Shown piece after piece: positions 35,528 through 46,195 of a stretch of 64,000 nt of DNA. Each line of letters begins with the position of its first letter. Position 1 is the stretch's first letter. Under the pieces are notes generated by a model. That model was given only the letters and a program-made list of their open reading frames with translations, did no database searches and was not told the DNA's origin. The translations under genes were made by a program, and so were the position numbers. The DNA comes from Acinetobacter rudis. GTDB taxonomy: Bacteria; Pseudomonadota; Gammaproteobacteria; Pseudomonadales; Moraxellaceae. The stretch covers positions 1 through 64,000 of the forward strand of contig NZ_BBRX01000025.1 of NCBI RefSeq assembly GCF_000829675.1, given 5' to 3'.

Positions 35528-36280
35528 TTATTTGAAATTATTTTCATATTTAGCAATCTCAGGGCATTTAAATGTAAATGGCTGTTTAACCGTGAAACTT
35601 GTGGGTTGTCCATTGTGATTGTAAGGATAGAAGCGTGCAGATTTTAGATCGTAATCAAAAGCCTTTAAAAATGCTGTATCTGAAATCGGGGTAAGTATTT
35701 TGTATTGCTGAGGTTGACCAGATTGTGAAACTTGCAAGAGTATTTGCAGGGTAAATTGGTTTGATGGTTCAAGTTTTATTTGTTGTGACTGTTGCGCTTC
35801 AGCTTCAAATTTACAAATCTGATGAATGTAGATTTGACTGCGGGTAAATCGAGGTGCTCGGGTATAGGCTGGGCCATCAACAAATTTAATCTCCAAACTA
35901 AACGCATCTTGATCAGTTAATTCACGTATTTTTTTGGGGTCTTCTTCATGCATCTTTTTCGAGTTATATGTTGATTGTAATGTTATGAAATCCGTTGCCT
36001 TAGCCATTTCTAAGGCACGCTGGTTAAGCTGTATAAGTTCTGGATGGGGATTGAGTAATTTTGCACTGACTGTTTTTGAATCAGGATGAGCATGAAGTAT
36101 AAACTTCCAAATATAACCTTCAGTTTTGATATTTGTAGATTCAGCTGGGCTATATATTTTGAACAATTGTGCTGTGGTGGGTACGCTTTGCGCATAAGTA
36201 TGGCTGATAAATAAACTTGTAACGCCAGTAAGAAGCATTTTTTTAGTACTTTCAATATAGAATTTTCTGATTTTAATCAT
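35528..36280 (-). CDS. Secreted protein with a TonB-C-like C-terminus
   Basis: A 250-residue protein with an N-terminal signal (MLLTGVTSLFISHTYA, preceded by 14 charged residues if the ATG at 36280 is used; ATG 36238 is an alternative). The last about 80 residues (FTLQILLQVSQSGQPQQYKI, then ALKAFDYDLKSARFYPYNHN-like text and VKQPFTFKC) resemble the TonB C-terminal fold as found in free-standing periplasmic proteins. There is no membrane anchor beyond the signal and no Pro-rich linker. Function unknown; 268 nt of intergenic DNA separate it from rubA. Confidence 0.55.
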   Translation of the reverse strand: MIKIRKFYIESTKKMLLTGVTSLFISHTYAQSVPTTAQLFKIYSPAESTNIKTEGYIWKFILHAHPDSKTVSAKLLNPHPELIQLNQRALEMAKATDFITLQSTYNSKKMHEEDPKKIRELTDQDAFSLEIKFVDGPAYTRAPRFTRSQIYIHQICKFEAEAQQSQQIKLEPSNQFTLQILLQVSQSGQPQQYKILTPISDTAFLKAFDYDLKSARFYPYNHNGQPTSFTVKQPFTFKCPEIAKYENNFK

Positions 36281-36374
36281 GTGGTTGTGGTGATAAAAAC
36301 GCTAAAGTTGTACGCATTATCAAGTAAACCTGCTATGCTACGCAACTTACTTTTTTTATCTTATCGAGGCAGAC

Positions 36375-37904
36375 ATGACGCAACAAAACGTTCAATCGAC
36401 TTCTGAACCCACTATTTCCGAAAACGATTTAATCGCACAGCGTCATGCCAAGCTTAAACAGATCCAAGATAGTGCTGCCGAGAAGGGTGTAAGCCCTTGG
36501 CCAAACACGTTTAAACGTAAAGATTATGCGCAAGATCTACAAGATCAATTCGCTGATCAAGATAAAGCACAAATTGAAGCTGCTGAGCATGTTCATGTTG
36601 CAGTTGCTGGTCGTGTGATGCTCAACCGTGGTTCATTTATCGTGATCCAAGATATGACGGGTCGTATTCAACTTTATGTTGACCGTAAAGCATTGGACCC
36701 AGAGGTGTTGGCGACAATTAAAGGTTTAGACCTTGGTGATATTATCGCGGTTCAAGGTTATATCGGACGTTCAGGTAAAGGTGATCTTTACGTACATATT
36801 GAAGATTTTGAGTTATTAACTAAATCTTTACGTCCATTACCAGATAAGTTTCATGGTCTTAACGATACTGAAGTTAAATATCGCAAACGTTATTTAGACT
36901 TAATCGTAAACGAAGAGTCACGTAAAACTTTTGAAATCCGTGCCAAAGTGGTTTCTGGTATTCGTGAATTTTTGACCAAAGAACGCTTCATGGAAGTTGA
37001 AACTCCAATGATGCATGTGATTCCAGGTGGTGCTTCTGCGCGTCCATTTGAAACACATCACAATGCTTTGGACATGCCACTTTATTTACGTATTGCGCCT
37101 GAGCTGTATTTGAAGCGTTTAGTGGTTGGTGGTTTTGAGCGTGTGTTTGAGATTAACCGTAACTTCCGTAACGAAGGTGTTTCTACTCGTCACAATCCAG
37201 AATTCACCATGATTGAATTCTACCAAGCTTATGCAGATTATAAAGATCTGATGGCTTTAACAGAGAATATGCTAGAGAAACTGGCTGTTGATATCTTGGG
37301 AAGTACTGATGTGCCATACCAAGGTGAAGTATTTAGTTTCAAAGGTCCATTTAAGAAAATTTCGATGTTTGATGCGATCTTGGAACATAACCCAAGTTTA
37401 ACAGCAGAAAATGTAGCGGATCGTGAGTTTTTAGCTAAGTTTGCCAAAGAAGAACTCAAGCAAGAAGTTAAGCCTGGTTTTGGTTTAGGTAAGCTACAAA
37501 CAATCGTGTTTGAAGAAACAGTTGAAACTGAGCTACGTCAACCAACATTTATTACTGAATACCCTGCAGAAACATCACCTCTTGCACGTCGTAACGATCA
37601 TAATCCACATATTACTGACCGTTTCGAGTTCTTTATTGGTGGTCGTGAACTTGCAAATGGCTTCTCTGAGTTAAATGATCCAATTGATCAAGCAGAACGT
37701 TTCCAAGCACAAGTTGCTGAAAAAGACGCAGGAGATGATGAAGCAATGCATTACGATGCAGACTTCATTGAAGCGCTTGAGTATGGTTTACCACCAGCTG
37801 CGGGTCAGGGTATTGGTATTGACCGTTTAGTGATGTTATTTGCTGATGCAGCAAGTATCCGTGACGTGATCTTATTCCCGCATATGCGCCGTAAAGATGT
37901 TTAA
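36375..37904 (+). CDS. lysS: Lysyl-tRNA synthetase, class II
   Basis: Charges tRNA-Lys. OB-fold anticodon-binding domain ([20 protein letters not shown]) is followed by the class II core: motif 2 around [20 protein letters not shown] and motif 3 [11 protein letters not shown] near the C-terminus. 509 residues. ATG preceded by GAGGCAG. Monocistronic, closed by a strong terminator. Confidence 0.98.
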   Translation: MTQQNVQSTSEPTISENDLIAQRHAKLKQIQDSAAEKGVSPWPNTFKRKDYAQDLQDQFADQDKAQIEAAEHVHVAVAGRVMLNRGSFIVIQDMTGRIQLYVDRKALDPEVLATIKGLDLGDIIAVQGYIGRSGKGDLYVHIEDFELLTKSLRPLPDKFHGLNDTEVKYRKRYLDLIVNEESRKTFEIRAKVVSGIREFLTKERFMEVETPMMHVIPGGASARPFETHHNALDMPLYLRIAPELYLKRLVVGGFERVFEINRNFRNEGVSTRHNPEFTMIEFYQAYADYKDLMALTENMLEKLAVDILGSTDVPYQGEVFSFKGPFKKISMFDAILEHNPSLTAENVADREFLAKFAKEELKQEVKPGFGLGKLQTIVFEETVETELRQPTFITEYPAETSPLARRNDHNPHITDRFEFFIGGRELANGFSELNDPIDQAERFQAQVAEKDAGDDEAMHYDADFIEALEYGLPPAAGQGIGIDRLVMLFADAASIRDVILFPHMRRKDV

Positions 37905-37926
37905 TTAACACCTATAAAATTTACAC

Positions 37927-37958
37927 AAAAAAGCTGCTCAATTGAGCAGCTTTTTTTT
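37927..37958. terminator. Terminator after lysS
   Basis: A palindromic stem AAAAAAGCTGCTCAA/TTGAGCAGCTTTTTT with T8, usable in both directions toward the convergent MFS gene. Confidence 0.92.
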
Positions 37959-37990
37959 ACATTTAACCAATAATACTGAATAGGGGCATT

Positions 37991-39163
37991 TTAGCTTTCA
38001 AATACAGCATTTGAACGCTGCGTAGTTTTCGCCTGATAGTAAACTAAGACTAATCCAAAGGCTGCGAGAATAGCACCAACGATTGAAATTTCAGCATAGC
38101 CCATTCCAACACTTAAAACGGCACTCCCAGCGGCTGCTCCCAATGCATTCCCAAGATTAAATGCACCGATGTTGACTGATGCAGCAAGTCCAGGTGCTTC
38201 ATGAGCAACAGACATAACACATATTTGGATAGGAGGAACAATTGCGAAAGCGGCAACTCCCCAAACAAATAGAGCGATACTCGCGCCGACAGTAGTTGTA
38301 GCAAGGATTGGGAAGACTAGCATCACCACGATTAACAAGATGAGAAAACCGATGAGAGTCTTATATAAAGATCGATCAGCAAGCTTTCCACCTAAATGAT
38401 TTCCCACTGAAAAACCAATACCGATAATGATCAGCATCGATGTAATAAACATTGGCGTGGCATGGGTGAGATTTTGTAGGCTAGGCGCAATATACGTATA
38501 AAGGCTGAACATCGCACCTGCACTAAAGACTGTTGTCAGCAGGGCCGTTAGCACTGCTGGCCGGATCAGTACTTTAAGCTCAGCTTTAACATCTGGACGT
38601 TGGCCAACTAAATCTGCTGGAATAGCCTTGTAGAGCGCAGACATGGTTATTACACCAAGTAATACAATTGCCATGAAGGATGTACGCCAACCGATATTTT
38701 GACCGACCCATGTCGCAAGCGGTACACCACCAATGTTAGCCAGAGTCAGGCCCATAAACATCGCAGCCACAGCACTGGTTTGTTGTTCTTTCGGTACGAC
38801 ACTGGTTGCAACGACAGAGCCAATCCCAAAGAATGCTCCATGATTGAGGCTCGTGATAATACGCGCGCCCATCAGTCCCCAATAACTAGGGGCTATTGCA
38901 GCAAGTAAGTTACCAATGGTAAATATTGCCATGAGTATGACCAGTGTTTTTCGTCGTGGCAAATGTCCAAACAAAAGGGTCATAAACGGTGCAGCTAACA
39001 TCACTCCCAGTGCATAAGCACTGATTAGCATACCTGCAGTAGCAATAGATATATTTAAGCTCTCAGCAATTTCTGGGAGAAAACCCATTGGAGAAAACTC
39101 AGTTGTTCCGATAGCAAAAGCACCTACTGCCAATGCGAGTAATGGTAAATTGATTTTGTTCAT
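37991..39163 (-). CDS. ydhP: MFS transporter, YdhP-like
   Basis: A 390-residue DHA1-type major facilitator with 12 predicted helices. It is very close to E. coli YdhP throughout: MNKINLPLLALAVGAFAIGT start, TTEFSPMGFLPEIAE, RIITSLNHGAFFGIGSVVA, VNIGAFNLGNALGAAAG. YdhP is an arabinose-efflux-like putative drug or sugar exporter; no substrate is established. It follows dkgB by 14 nt in the same direction, so the two probably share a message. Confidence 0.9.
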   Translation of the reverse strand: MNKINLPLLALAVGAFAIGTTEFSPMGFLPEIAESLNISIATAGMLISAYALGVMLAAPFMTLLFGHLPRRKTLVILMAIFTIGNLLAAIAPSYWGLMGARIITSLNHGAFFGIGSVVATSVVPKEQQTSAVAAMFMGLTLANIGGVPLATWVGQNIGWRTSFMAIVLLGVITMSALYKAIPADLVGQRPDVKAELKVLIRPAVLTALLTTVFSAGAMFSLYTYIAPSLQNLTHATPMFITSMLIIIGIGFSVGNHLGGKLADRSLYKTLIGFLILLIVVMLVFPILATTTVGASIALFVWGVAAFAIVPPIQICVMSVAHEAPGLAASVNIGAFNLGNALGAAAGSAVLSVGMGYAEISIVGAILAAFGLVLVYYQAKTTQRSNAVFES

Positions 39164-39177
39164 TCAGGTAGTTGACC

Positions 39178-39990
39178 TTATTTATCCCAAACTGGTGCAA
39201 GTTCCGCAGGGTCAACCTCACGACCTTGGCGCTCTAGTGCTGCTATAAGCTGCATTTCCTCTGCACTTAGTTGAATTTGCTGCGCTTGTAAATTCTGCAA
39301 TAAATGGGCTGCTTGAGTTGAGGAGGGAATTACGCTATAGCCGAGCTGTAGTGCCCAAGCCAAGGCAATTTGTGCACTATTGGCTTGGTGTTGCTGTGCA
39401 ATTTGCTGTAGTACGGGATCATGTAACACTTTGCCATAGGCTAAGGTCATATAAGAGGTTACATCAATATTTTGCTGATTTAAAAAATCAACCAGTTTTT
39501 GATTTTGTAAATAAGGGCTAAGTTCGATTTGATTGGTGGCAATGTGTTCACGCCCAATCGCATCAATTGCCTGTTGGGTTAAATCAATATTAAAGTTTGA
39601 AATCCCAATATGGCGCGTTAAACCTAATTGTTTAGCTTCTAATAAGTTTTTCATCATTTCTTCAACGCTGATACCAAGCTGAGGTGCTGGCCAGTGAATT
39701 AAAGTTAAATCCACTGCATCTGTGCGTAATTTTTGTAGGCTCTGTTTTAAGCTGGGAATTAGTTGATCAGCAGTGTAGTGTGTAGTCCAAATTTTGGTGG
39801 TTAAAAAGATATCATTGCGATTGACCTGACTTTCAGTGATTGCTTGACCGACTTCTGCTTCATTGCCATAGATTTGTGCGGTATCAATCGCACGATAGCC
39901 TAAGTCTAAGGCTGTTTTGATTGAATCAATAAGGATCTGGTCTGAAAGGCGAAAGGTACCTAAACCAAATTGAGGAACAATACGAGACAT
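39178..39990 (-). CDS. dkgB: Aldo/keto reductase, DkgB-like
   Basis: A 270-residue NADPH-dependent aldo/keto reductase. Catalytic Asp and Tyr lie in [10 protein letters not shown], Lys in TTKIW and His in LIHWPAP; IPSSTQ near the C-terminus is the cofactor region. It agrees closely with E. coli DkgB (2,5-diketo-D-gluconate reductase B / methylglyoxal reductase). It is divergent from a YafC-like regulator, as dkgB and yafC neighbour each other in E. coli, so control by that regulator is likely. Confidence 0.92.
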   Translation of the reverse strand: MSRIVPQFGLGTFRLSDQILIDSIKTALDLGYRAIDTAQIYGNEAEVGQAITESQVNRNDIFLTTKIWTTHYTADQLIPSLKQSLQKLRTDAVDLTLIHWPAPQLGISVEEMMKNLLEAKQLGLTRHIGISNFNIDLTQQAIDAIGREHIATNQIELSPYLQNQKLVDFLNQQNIDVTSYMTLAYGKVLHDPVLQQIAQQHQANSAQIALAWALQLGYSVIPSSTQAAHLLQNLQAQQIQLSAEEMQLIAALERQGREVDPAELAPVWDK

Positions 39991-40112
39991 GTTGATTTAC
40001 TCTATAATTTGAAATTAGTGCTATTTTCTAGTGATTTATCTTGCTAAAAAATAGGAGGATAAGCAAAATATTATTGATTTTAAGTCAACAATAGCTGATG
40101 AAAGAGCCTGTA

Positions 40113-41003
40113 ATGAAATCAAGTCTAGATGAATTAGTCGCGTTTATAAGTATTGTTGATAGTGGATCAATTGTCGCAGCAGCTGAGCAATTAGGATTAA
40201 CCACCTCAGGGGTGAGTCGCTCTTTGCAACGTTTAGAAAGTAAGTTAAATGTGACCTTATTAGAGCGCACGACTCGAAAAATTAAACTGACCCAAGAAGG
40301 GCAATTGTTTTTACAACGCTCACGTAAGATTGTACATGATCTCAATGAAGCTGAGGATGCATTACTCAAGTCTGATCGGGATACAGCGGGCTTGATTCGA
40401 GTTGACTCAGCAACACCCTTTGTATTGCATGTTATTGCACCCTTGCTGATCGAGTTTACCGCACTTTATCCTCATATTGAGATTGAGCTAAATAGTCATG
40501 ATCAAGTTATTGATCTGTTAGAACATAAAACAGATGTGGCGATTCGATTTGGTGAGCTGAATGACTCAAGTTTACATGCCAAATTACTCTGTACCAGTCG
40601 TTTATATATCGTTGCGAGTCCTGCATATCTACAGCAGTATGGCTATCCACAAAGTCCAGCAGAGATTTTAAAACATACACAAATTGGATTTAGCAAAGTC
40701 CCTAAATTAAATGAATGGCCGTTGTATATAGCAGGTGAGCGTTTACAAAGTCAGGCCAAAATCAAAGCATCTAGTGGAGAGACTGTACGCCAATTGGTAT
40801 TGCAAGGATTGGGGATCGCCTGTTTATCTGCCTTCTTAGTTGAGCAAGATATACAACAAAATCGAATGGTTGCTTTATTTGAAGAGCAATTAGAAATGAA
40901 CGAGCAAAAGATTCATATTGTGTATTATCAGCAAGAACATGTCCCAAAACGGGTACGTTTATTTATTGAGTTTTTATCGGAAAGAATTGGTAATTTTATA
41001 TAA
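40113..41003 (+). CDS. yafC: LysR-family regulator, YafC-like
   Basis: A 296-residue LysR regulator with the HTH at residues about 15-40 (GSIVAAAEQLGLTTSGVSRS) and a CrgA-type effector domain (RVDSATPFVLHVIAPLLIEF, KTDVAIRFGELNDSSLHAKL). I start at ATG 40113 because AAAGAG lies 6 nt upstream and MKSSLDELVAF aligns with the start of E. coli YafC; an in-frame ATG is five codons earlier. It is divergent from dkgB with a short shared region, so probably its regulator. Confidence 0.88.
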   Translation: MKSSLDELVAFISIVDSGSIVAAAEQLGLTTSGVSRSLQRLESKLNVTLLERTTRKIKLTQEGQLFLQRSRKIVHDLNEAEDALLKSDRDTAGLIRVDSATPFVLHVIAPLLIEFTALYPHIEIELNSHDQVIDLLEHKTDVAIRFGELNDSSLHAKLLCTSRLYIVASPAYLQQYGYPQSPAEILKHTQIGFSKVPKLNEWPLYIAGERLQSQAKIKASSGETVRQLVLQGLGIACLSAFLVEQDIQQNRMVALFEEQLEMNEQKIHIVYYQQEHVPKRVRLFIEFLSERIGNFI

Positions 41004-41237
41004 TTAACAATAAGTTATATCTATAGGTGTCGTGACATAAAGCAAGCACTGAACTACAGTTGTTTATCATAGATTGAACAGGTTTATATGTGCACATTTG
41101 AAATCGACAAAATGATCATATGACGAAAAGTAATATTTATATCTTAAAACAAGCAATTGCCACTAAGACTAACTCTCTATAATGAAAACAAATTTTTATT
41201 ATCTACGTTGCTTAGAGCGTATTGTTTGGTGCTGCCG

Positions 41238-42152
41238 ATGTCTATTGATCAGGAAAGATTTACTCACTTAAAACAGCTAGAAGCTGAGAGTATTCATATT
41301 ATTCGCGAAGTTGCTGCAGAATTCGAAAACCCAGTGATGTTGTATTCGATTGGTAAAGATTCTGCGGTCATGCTTCATCTGGCATTGAAAGCATTTTACC
41401 CAGCGAAGTTGCCATTTCCATTATTACATGTCGATACAGGATGGAAATTTAAAGAAATGATCGCATTTCGTGATCACATGGCACAAACACATGGTTTTGA
41501 TCTTATTGTTCATCAAAACAAAGAAGGCCGTGATGCAGGGATTAACCCTTTCGATCATGGTAGCTCTAAATATACCGATATTATGAAAACTCAAGGCTTA
41601 AAACAGGCTTTGGATCAGTATGGTTTTGATGCTGCATTTGGTGGTGCTCGCCGTGACGAAGAAAAATCACGTGCTAAAGAACGTGTATATTCGTTCCGTG
41701 ATGCTAAACATCGTTGGGACCCTAAAAACCAGCGTCCAGAACTATGGAATATTTATAACGGCAAAGTAAATCAAGGTGAGAGTATTCGTGTTTTCCCACT
41801 CTCAAACTGGACTGAGTTAGATATCTGGCAGTACATTTATTTAGAGCAGATCCCGATTGTTCCACTTTATTTTGCTGCACCTCGTCCAGTGGTTGAACGT
41901 AATGGCACTTTAATCATGGTTGACGATGAACGTATGCGTTTAAAACCAAATGAAGTACCTGAGATGAAATCAGTGCGTTTTCGTACATTGGGCTGTTATC
42001 CATTGACTGGTGCTGTACAGTCCGAAGCTGCAAATTTACCTGAAATTATTCAAGAAATGTTGTTAGCGACCAGTTCAGAGCGACAAGGTCGCATGATTGA
42101 TCACGATGAAGCAGGCTCGATGGAAAAGAAAAAACAGGAAGGTTATTTCTAA
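41238..42152 (+). CDS. cysD: Sulfate adenylyltransferase subunit 2
   Basis: Catalytic subunit of ATP sulfurylase, which makes APS in assimilatory sulfate reduction. The PP-loop [12 protein letters not shown] is near residue 43, and [16 protein letters not shown] and [10 protein letters not shown] are typical. I start at ATG 41238 ([15 protein letters not shown], 304 residues); the open frame upstream has no homology-like sequence. cysN follows after 47 nt. Confidence 0.96.
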   Translation: MSIDQERFTHLKQLEAESIHIIREVAAEFENPVMLYSIGKDSAVMLHLALKAFYPAKLPFPLLHVDTGWKFKEMIAFRDHMAQTHGFDLIVHQNKEGRDAGINPFDHGSSKYTDIMKTQGLKQALDQYGFDAAFGGARRDEEKSRAKERVYSFRDAKHRWDPKNQRPELWNIYNGKVNQGESIRVFPLSNWTELDIWQYIYLEQIPIVPLYFAAPRPVVERNGTLIMVDDERMRLKPNEVPEMKSVRFRTLGCYPLTGAVQSEAANLPEIIQEMLLATSSERQGRMIDHDEAGSMEKKKQEGYF

Positions 42153-42199
42153 ACCACGCAGCTTTCATTTTCTATTTCAGTATTTTTGGAGTTTGAGCA

Positions 42200-43813
42200 A
42201 TGTCTCATCAATCAGAATTGATCGGTCAAGATATTTTGACTTATTTAAAACAGCATGAACAAAAAGACTTATTGCGCTTTCTTACTTGCGGTAATGTCGA
42301 CGATGGTAAAAGTACACTGATTGGCCGTTTGTTGTATGATTCAAAATTAATTTATGAAGATCAGCTTCAAGCCGTTACACAAGACAGCAAAAAAGTAGGG
42401 ACGACAGGAGATGCTCCTGATCTCGCATTATTGGTTGATGGCTTACAAGCAGAACGCGAGCAAGGCATTACGATTGATGTTGCTTATCGTTATTTTTCGA
42501 CCGATAAACGTAAATTTATCATTGCAGATACTCCAGGGCATGAACAATATACGCGCAATATGGCGACTGGTGCATCAACCGCAGATTTAGCAATTATCTT
42601 AATCGATGCACGATATGGCGTACAAACTCAGACACGTCGTCATAGTTTTATTGCCAGTCTTTTGGGTATTCAAAATATTATTGTTGCAATCAATAAAATG
42701 GATTTAGTTGATTTTTCACAAGATCGCTTTAATGAAATCCAAGCACAATATCATCAATTTGTAGAGCAATTGGCTGAGCGTAAACCAGACAACATTCAAT
42801 TTGTGCCAATCTCAGCCTTAAATGGCGATAACGTCGTTAATGCTTCTGAACGTTCAAAGTGGTATACAGGACCGACTTTGATGCAAATTTTAGAAACAGT
42901 AGATGTACGTCGCCAAGCCAATAAGCATGAGTTCCGTTTCCCTGTACAGTATGTCAATCGTCCAAATTTAGATTTCCGTGGTTTTGCAGGCACAATTGCT
43001 TTAGGTGAAGTTGCTGTAGGAGATGAGATTGTTGCATTACCTTCAGGCAAACGTTCAAGTGTAAAAGAAATTGTAACCTTTGATGGTAATTTACCCCGTG
43101 CTTTTGCGGGTCAAGCTGTGACATTGACACTGAATGATGAGATTGATATTTCACGTGGCAATATGCTGGTTAAAGTGGGTGAGCAGCCACTCATTTCGCG
43201 CCGTGCACGTGCAACTTTAGTGTGGATGAATGAACAACCGCTAGCGATTGGTAAGCTATATAACATTAAGTTAGGTACACAAACTGTACCTGCAAAAGTG
43301 GTTGAGATTAACTATCGCATAGATGTAAACACACTTGAACATACCAAGGTTGAGCAATTAGAGCTCAATGCGATTGCCGAAGTTGTTGTTGAGTTTGATA
43401 AAGCCGTTGTATTTGATCGATATCTCGATAGTCGAGCAACAGGCTCATTTATCTTTATTGACCGACTCAGTAATGTCACGATTGCTGCGGGTATGGTTGA
43501 AGATAGTGAGGATTGGCAAGCACAACATAAAGTTGTCACCGCTACAGATCGTGCTGCTCGTTTGGGACAAAAACCGGCTTTAGTTGCTGTAGCAAATAGT
43601 GTAATTGCACAGGCTGAGTTATTGGAAAGTGCGTTATTACAACAAGGTATTGTTTCAATTGTTCGTGCAGATTTAACTGTAGAGCAACAGGCTTTACTGC
43701 GTGAAACTGGTGTATTGGTACTGACAAATTCAGGAGCGGTAGCGGATCAAACAATTGAAGCCGAGAATCTAGATGAAGTTATTATCGAGCTTGTACAACT
43801 GACACAGCTTTAA
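42200..43813 (+). CDS. cysN: Sulfate adenylyltransferase subunit 1 with extra C-terminal domain
   Basis: GTPase subunit of ATP sulfurylase. The P-loop [20 protein letters not shown] and NKMDLVD are intact, followed by EF-Tu-like beta-barrels. The protein has 537 residues, about 60 more than E. coli CysN (475). The tail from about residue 447 ([20 protein letters not shown]) aligns by eye with the start of the APS-kinase domain in CysNC fusions (...ARxGQKPAxx...) but lacks the kinase P-loop GxxGSGKST. It looks vestigial. cysC is not adjacent. Confidence 0.95.
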   Translation: MSHQSELIGQDILTYLKQHEQKDLLRFLTCGNVDDGKSTLIGRLLYDSKLIYEDQLQAVTQDSKKVGTTGDAPDLALLVDGLQAEREQGITIDVAYRYFSTDKRKFIIADTPGHEQYTRNMATGASTADLAIILIDARYGVQTQTRRHSFIASLLGIQNIIVAINKMDLVDFSQDRFNEIQAQYHQFVEQLAERKPDNIQFVPISALNGDNVVNASERSKWYTGPTLMQILETVDVRRQANKHEFRFPVQYVNRPNLDFRGFAGTIALGEVAVGDEIVALPSGKRSSVKEIVTFDGNLPRAFAGQAVTLTLNDEIDISRGNMLVKVGEQPLISRRARATLVWMNEQPLAIGKLYNIKLGTQTVPAKVVEINYRIDVNTLEHTKVEQLELNAIAEVVVEFDKAVVFDRYLDSRATGSFIFIDRLSNVTIAAGMVEDSEDWQAQHKVVTATDRAARLGQKPALVAVANSVIAQAELLESALLQQGIVSIVRADLTVEQQALLRETGVLVLTNSGAVADQTIEAENLDEVIIELVQLTQL

Positions 43814-43864
43814 TTGATCAAAATGCGTAGTCAATGATGACTCATCATTGTTGATGCAACTTGA

Positions 43865-43898
43865 AAAGAGGCCAATGCAATTTTTGTATTGGCCTTTT
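43865..43898. terminator. Terminator between cysN and thioredoxin gene
   Basis: An imperfect stem of about 12 bp (AAGAGGCCAATGCAA with TTGTATTGGCCTTTT) flanked by A and T runs; usable by both convergent genes. Confidence 0.8.
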
Positions 43899-43903
43899 GC
43901 TAT

Positions 43904-44266
43904 TTATGCTTGATGATCGTTTAAGTTTGAATCAACCTCAGAGCGAAGTTCGAGTTGTTCAAGGGTCTGTATATATTGTTGTAAAGTCAGGAGGCCTGTC
44001 ATGCGCTTTACAATCTGTCCATGATCAAAAAATAAGATACTGGGTAGACCATAGATTTGATAACGTTGAGTTAATATCGGTGATTGATCAATATTAACTT
44101 GACCGAACTTAATGTTGTTTGAACTCTGCTGCGCCAATCGTATAAAGGTTGGTTTACTTTGTACACAAGGTGTGCACCAGTGGGCATAGAAGCGAATGAC
44201 TGCTAATCCGCTATGATGTTCAAAGTCTTGAAAATTATTTTCATTGTATTCAGTAACGGTGTTCAT
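43904..44266 (-). CDS. Thioredoxin-family protein with WCTPC active site
   Basis: A 120-residue single-domain thioredoxin fold: active site WCTPC (Cys31, Cys34), cis-proline segment GLPSILFF. Canonical thioredoxin has WCGPC; the Thr changes the redox environment. The C-terminus is extended by a short acidic/Asn-rich tail. No signal peptide, so cytoplasmic. Convergent with cysN but no co-regulation can be shown. Confidence 0.9.
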   Translation of the reverse strand: MNTVTEYNENNFQDFEHHSGLAVIRFYAHWCTPCVQSKPTFIRLAQQSSNNIKFGQVNIDQSPILTQRYQIYGLPSILFFDHGQIVKRMTGLLTLQQYIQTLEQLELRSEVDSNLNDHQA

Positions 44267-44458
44267 AAGTTTAATGGTATATCTAAATCAGGGCTAAAGT
44301 GAGTATAAGCTAAAGTTAAGCTTTGTCTTAAATGTCCAGCAAAGGATATAAAAGTTAAAGTGTATAAATTCAATAAAAGCGAATACACGAAGTGTTTTAC
44401 TTCTCTCTGAACTCGCTTTATGTTGAAATGATCATTAAACATTATTTAGGGAAATCTT

Positions 44459-45460
44459 ATGTCAAACCAAATGCAACAAGTCATTATTACTGAAGCGGGT
44501 GGACCAGAAAAATTAGCGATTGAAACAACTCAGATTCCAACTCCCGCTGCCAATGAAGTTTTAGTTAAAGTACATGCCTTTGGTTTGAACCGTCCAGATA
44601 TATTACAGCGCCAAGGGCTTTATCCAATGCCTAAAGGGGTAACGCCAGTACCTGGTTTAGAAGTTGCTGGGGAAGTGGTTGCGGTAGGTGCAGAAGTTAA
44701 CCAATTTAAAGTGGGTGACAGTGTATGTGGTTTGACCAATGGCGGTGGCTATGCTGAATATTGTGTTGTTCCAGCGACACAAGTTTTACCTATTCCTGAG
44801 GGAGTAAGTTACGTTCAAGCCGCTGCAATTCCTGAAACTTTCTTTACGGTTTGGGCCAATGTATTTCAAATGGGCCGTGCCAAAGCAGGAGAGACTGTAT
44901 TGGTTCATGGTGGAAGTAGTGGGATTGGTACAACAGCATTAATGTTGTGTCAGGCACTGGGTATAAAAAGTTTTGCAACTGTTGGTTCTGATGAGAAAGT
45001 TGCAGCAATTGAACATCTTACGCATGCAATTAACTATAAAACAGCGGATTTTGAAGCGGTAATTCGTGAGCAAACCGAAGATGCGGGTGTGGATGTAATT
45101 TTAGATATCGTTGGAGCACCTTATTTAGAACGTAACTTAAACTTATTACGTCGTGATGGACGTTTGGTTTATATCGCATTTTTAGGTGGGGCAAAGGCCA
45201 AAGAAGTTAAACTGGGCCAGATCATGATGAAAAGATTAACCATCACTGGTTCAACGATGCGTGCACGTAACACTTCTGAAAAAGCTGAAATTAATCAAGG
45301 ACTTGTTGAGCATGTCTTGCCACTATGGCAACAAGCTAAGTGCTTGCCAATGATTTTTAAGACCTTTAAGTTCAATGAGATTCAACAGGCACATATCGCA
45401 ATGGATCAGGGTGATCATGTCGGTAAAATCGTGGTCGAAGTGATTGCTGCTGAGAACTAA
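44459..45460 (+). CDS. NAD(P)H:quinone oxidoreductase, zinc-free MDR family
   Basis: A 333-residue medium-chain reductase of the quinone oxidoreductase (QOR/PIG3) type. N-terminal GroES-like domain (FGLNRPDILQRQGLYP, GLEVAGEVVAVG) and Rossmann domain with VHGGSSGIGTTALMLCQAL; the catalytic zinc cysteines of alcohol dehydrogenases are absent. NADPH preference is suggested by the family. AGGGAA lies upstream of the ATG. Single gene. Confidence 0.9.
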   Translation: MSNQMQQVIITEAGGPEKLAIETTQIPTPAANEVLVKVHAFGLNRPDILQRQGLYPMPKGVTPVPGLEVAGEVVAVGAEVNQFKVGDSVCGLTNGGGYAEYCVVPATQVLPIPEGVSYVQAAAIPETFFTVWANVFQMGRAKAGETVLVHGGSSGIGTTALMLCQALGIKSFATVGSDEKVAAIEHLTHAINYKTADFEAVIREQTEDAGVDVILDIVGAPYLERNLNLLRRDGRLVYIAFLGGAKAKEVKLGQIMMKRLTITGSTMRARNTSEKAEINQGLVEHVLPLWQQAKCLPMIFKTFKFNEIQQAHIAMDQGDHVGKIVVEVIAAEN

Positions 45461-45592
45461 GCTTAAGTTGATGAGGCTGTATTACTGTTGTAGTACAGCT
45501 CATCGCTTCGGCGGATTAATTGATGTGGTTAATCGCAGTATTTCAATGAATTTTATGCGACAATTGCTTTTTTATTCTCAATTAGGTCGATC

Positions 45593-46102
45593 ATGCAAGA
45601 TCAAACTCCCTCATCTTTAAGTGATATTGAAATTTTAGATGTCCTACAAGCAATGAAAGATGATGTACTCAATAGCGAAGCAGAAGAGCTTATTCGTCAG
45701 GGAGGCAAAGCAGGTCGTCAAGAGGCACATAAGCAAGCATTATTATCTTTGTATCAAAGCTTTGAAACGAAGTTTATTGAAGCTGTTGTTTTAGCACTGC
45801 ATTTAAATAGCAGCCAAGCTAAAAAAATTCGTTATAAAAAAGATCGTATTCGTATTATGCGTGCCAAAGGTATTGATTATTTGGCTATTGATGGGGCAGA
45901 AACCGCACAAGTACTGGCACAGATTGCTCAAGCAATTACCCTAGAGGATTCAGTCGTGACTTATGACTTACATAATATTTTTCCTTTCTGGAAAGAAGGC
46001 TGGCCAATGGTGCAATTGGATAACGCCTATAAATTATTAAATGATGACATTCATATACACTATCAGGCTACCTTAGATCGTCTGATTGAAATTTACGGCT
46101 AA
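45593..46102 (+). CDS. Conserved-looking cytoplasmic protein of unknown function
   Basis: A 169-residue soluble protein, acidic N-terminus (PSSLSDIEILDVLQAMKDDV), no signal peptide or membrane helix. A basic segment AKKIRYKKDRIRIMRAKG in the middle could touch nucleic acid. Its C-terminal half has FPFWKEGWPMVQLDNAYKLL. No family recognised. Codon use and composition look like the surrounding core genes. It ends with a terminator shared with the citrate transporter gene. Confidence 0.65.
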   Translation: MQDQTPSSLSDIEILDVLQAMKDDVLNSEAEELIRQGGKAGRQEAHKQALLSLYQSFETKFIEAVVLALHLNSSQAKKIRYKKDRIRIMRAKGIDYLAIDGAETAQVLAQIAQAITLEDSVVTYDLHNIFPFWKEGWPMVQLDNAYKLLNDDIHIHYQATLDRLIEIYG

Positions 46103-46148
46103 TGTAAATTAATACTTGATCGTATAGTTGTTATATTTCTTGATATAC

Positions 46149-46175
46149 AAAGGCCATAGTAAATCTATGGCCTTT
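46149..46175. terminator. Convergent terminator
   Basis: AAAGGCCATAG pairs perfectly with CTATGGCCTTT (11 bp), loop TAAAT, with T/A runs on both sides. Confidence 0.85.
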
Positions 46176-46195
46176 GCTTTTCAGTAAAATCTAAT

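Noticed and set aside
45461..45592. Hairpin after the quinone oxidoreductase gene
   Set aside because: Stem with a bulge (GATGAGGCTGTA with TACAGCTCATC) but no following T-run, so termination is not supported.
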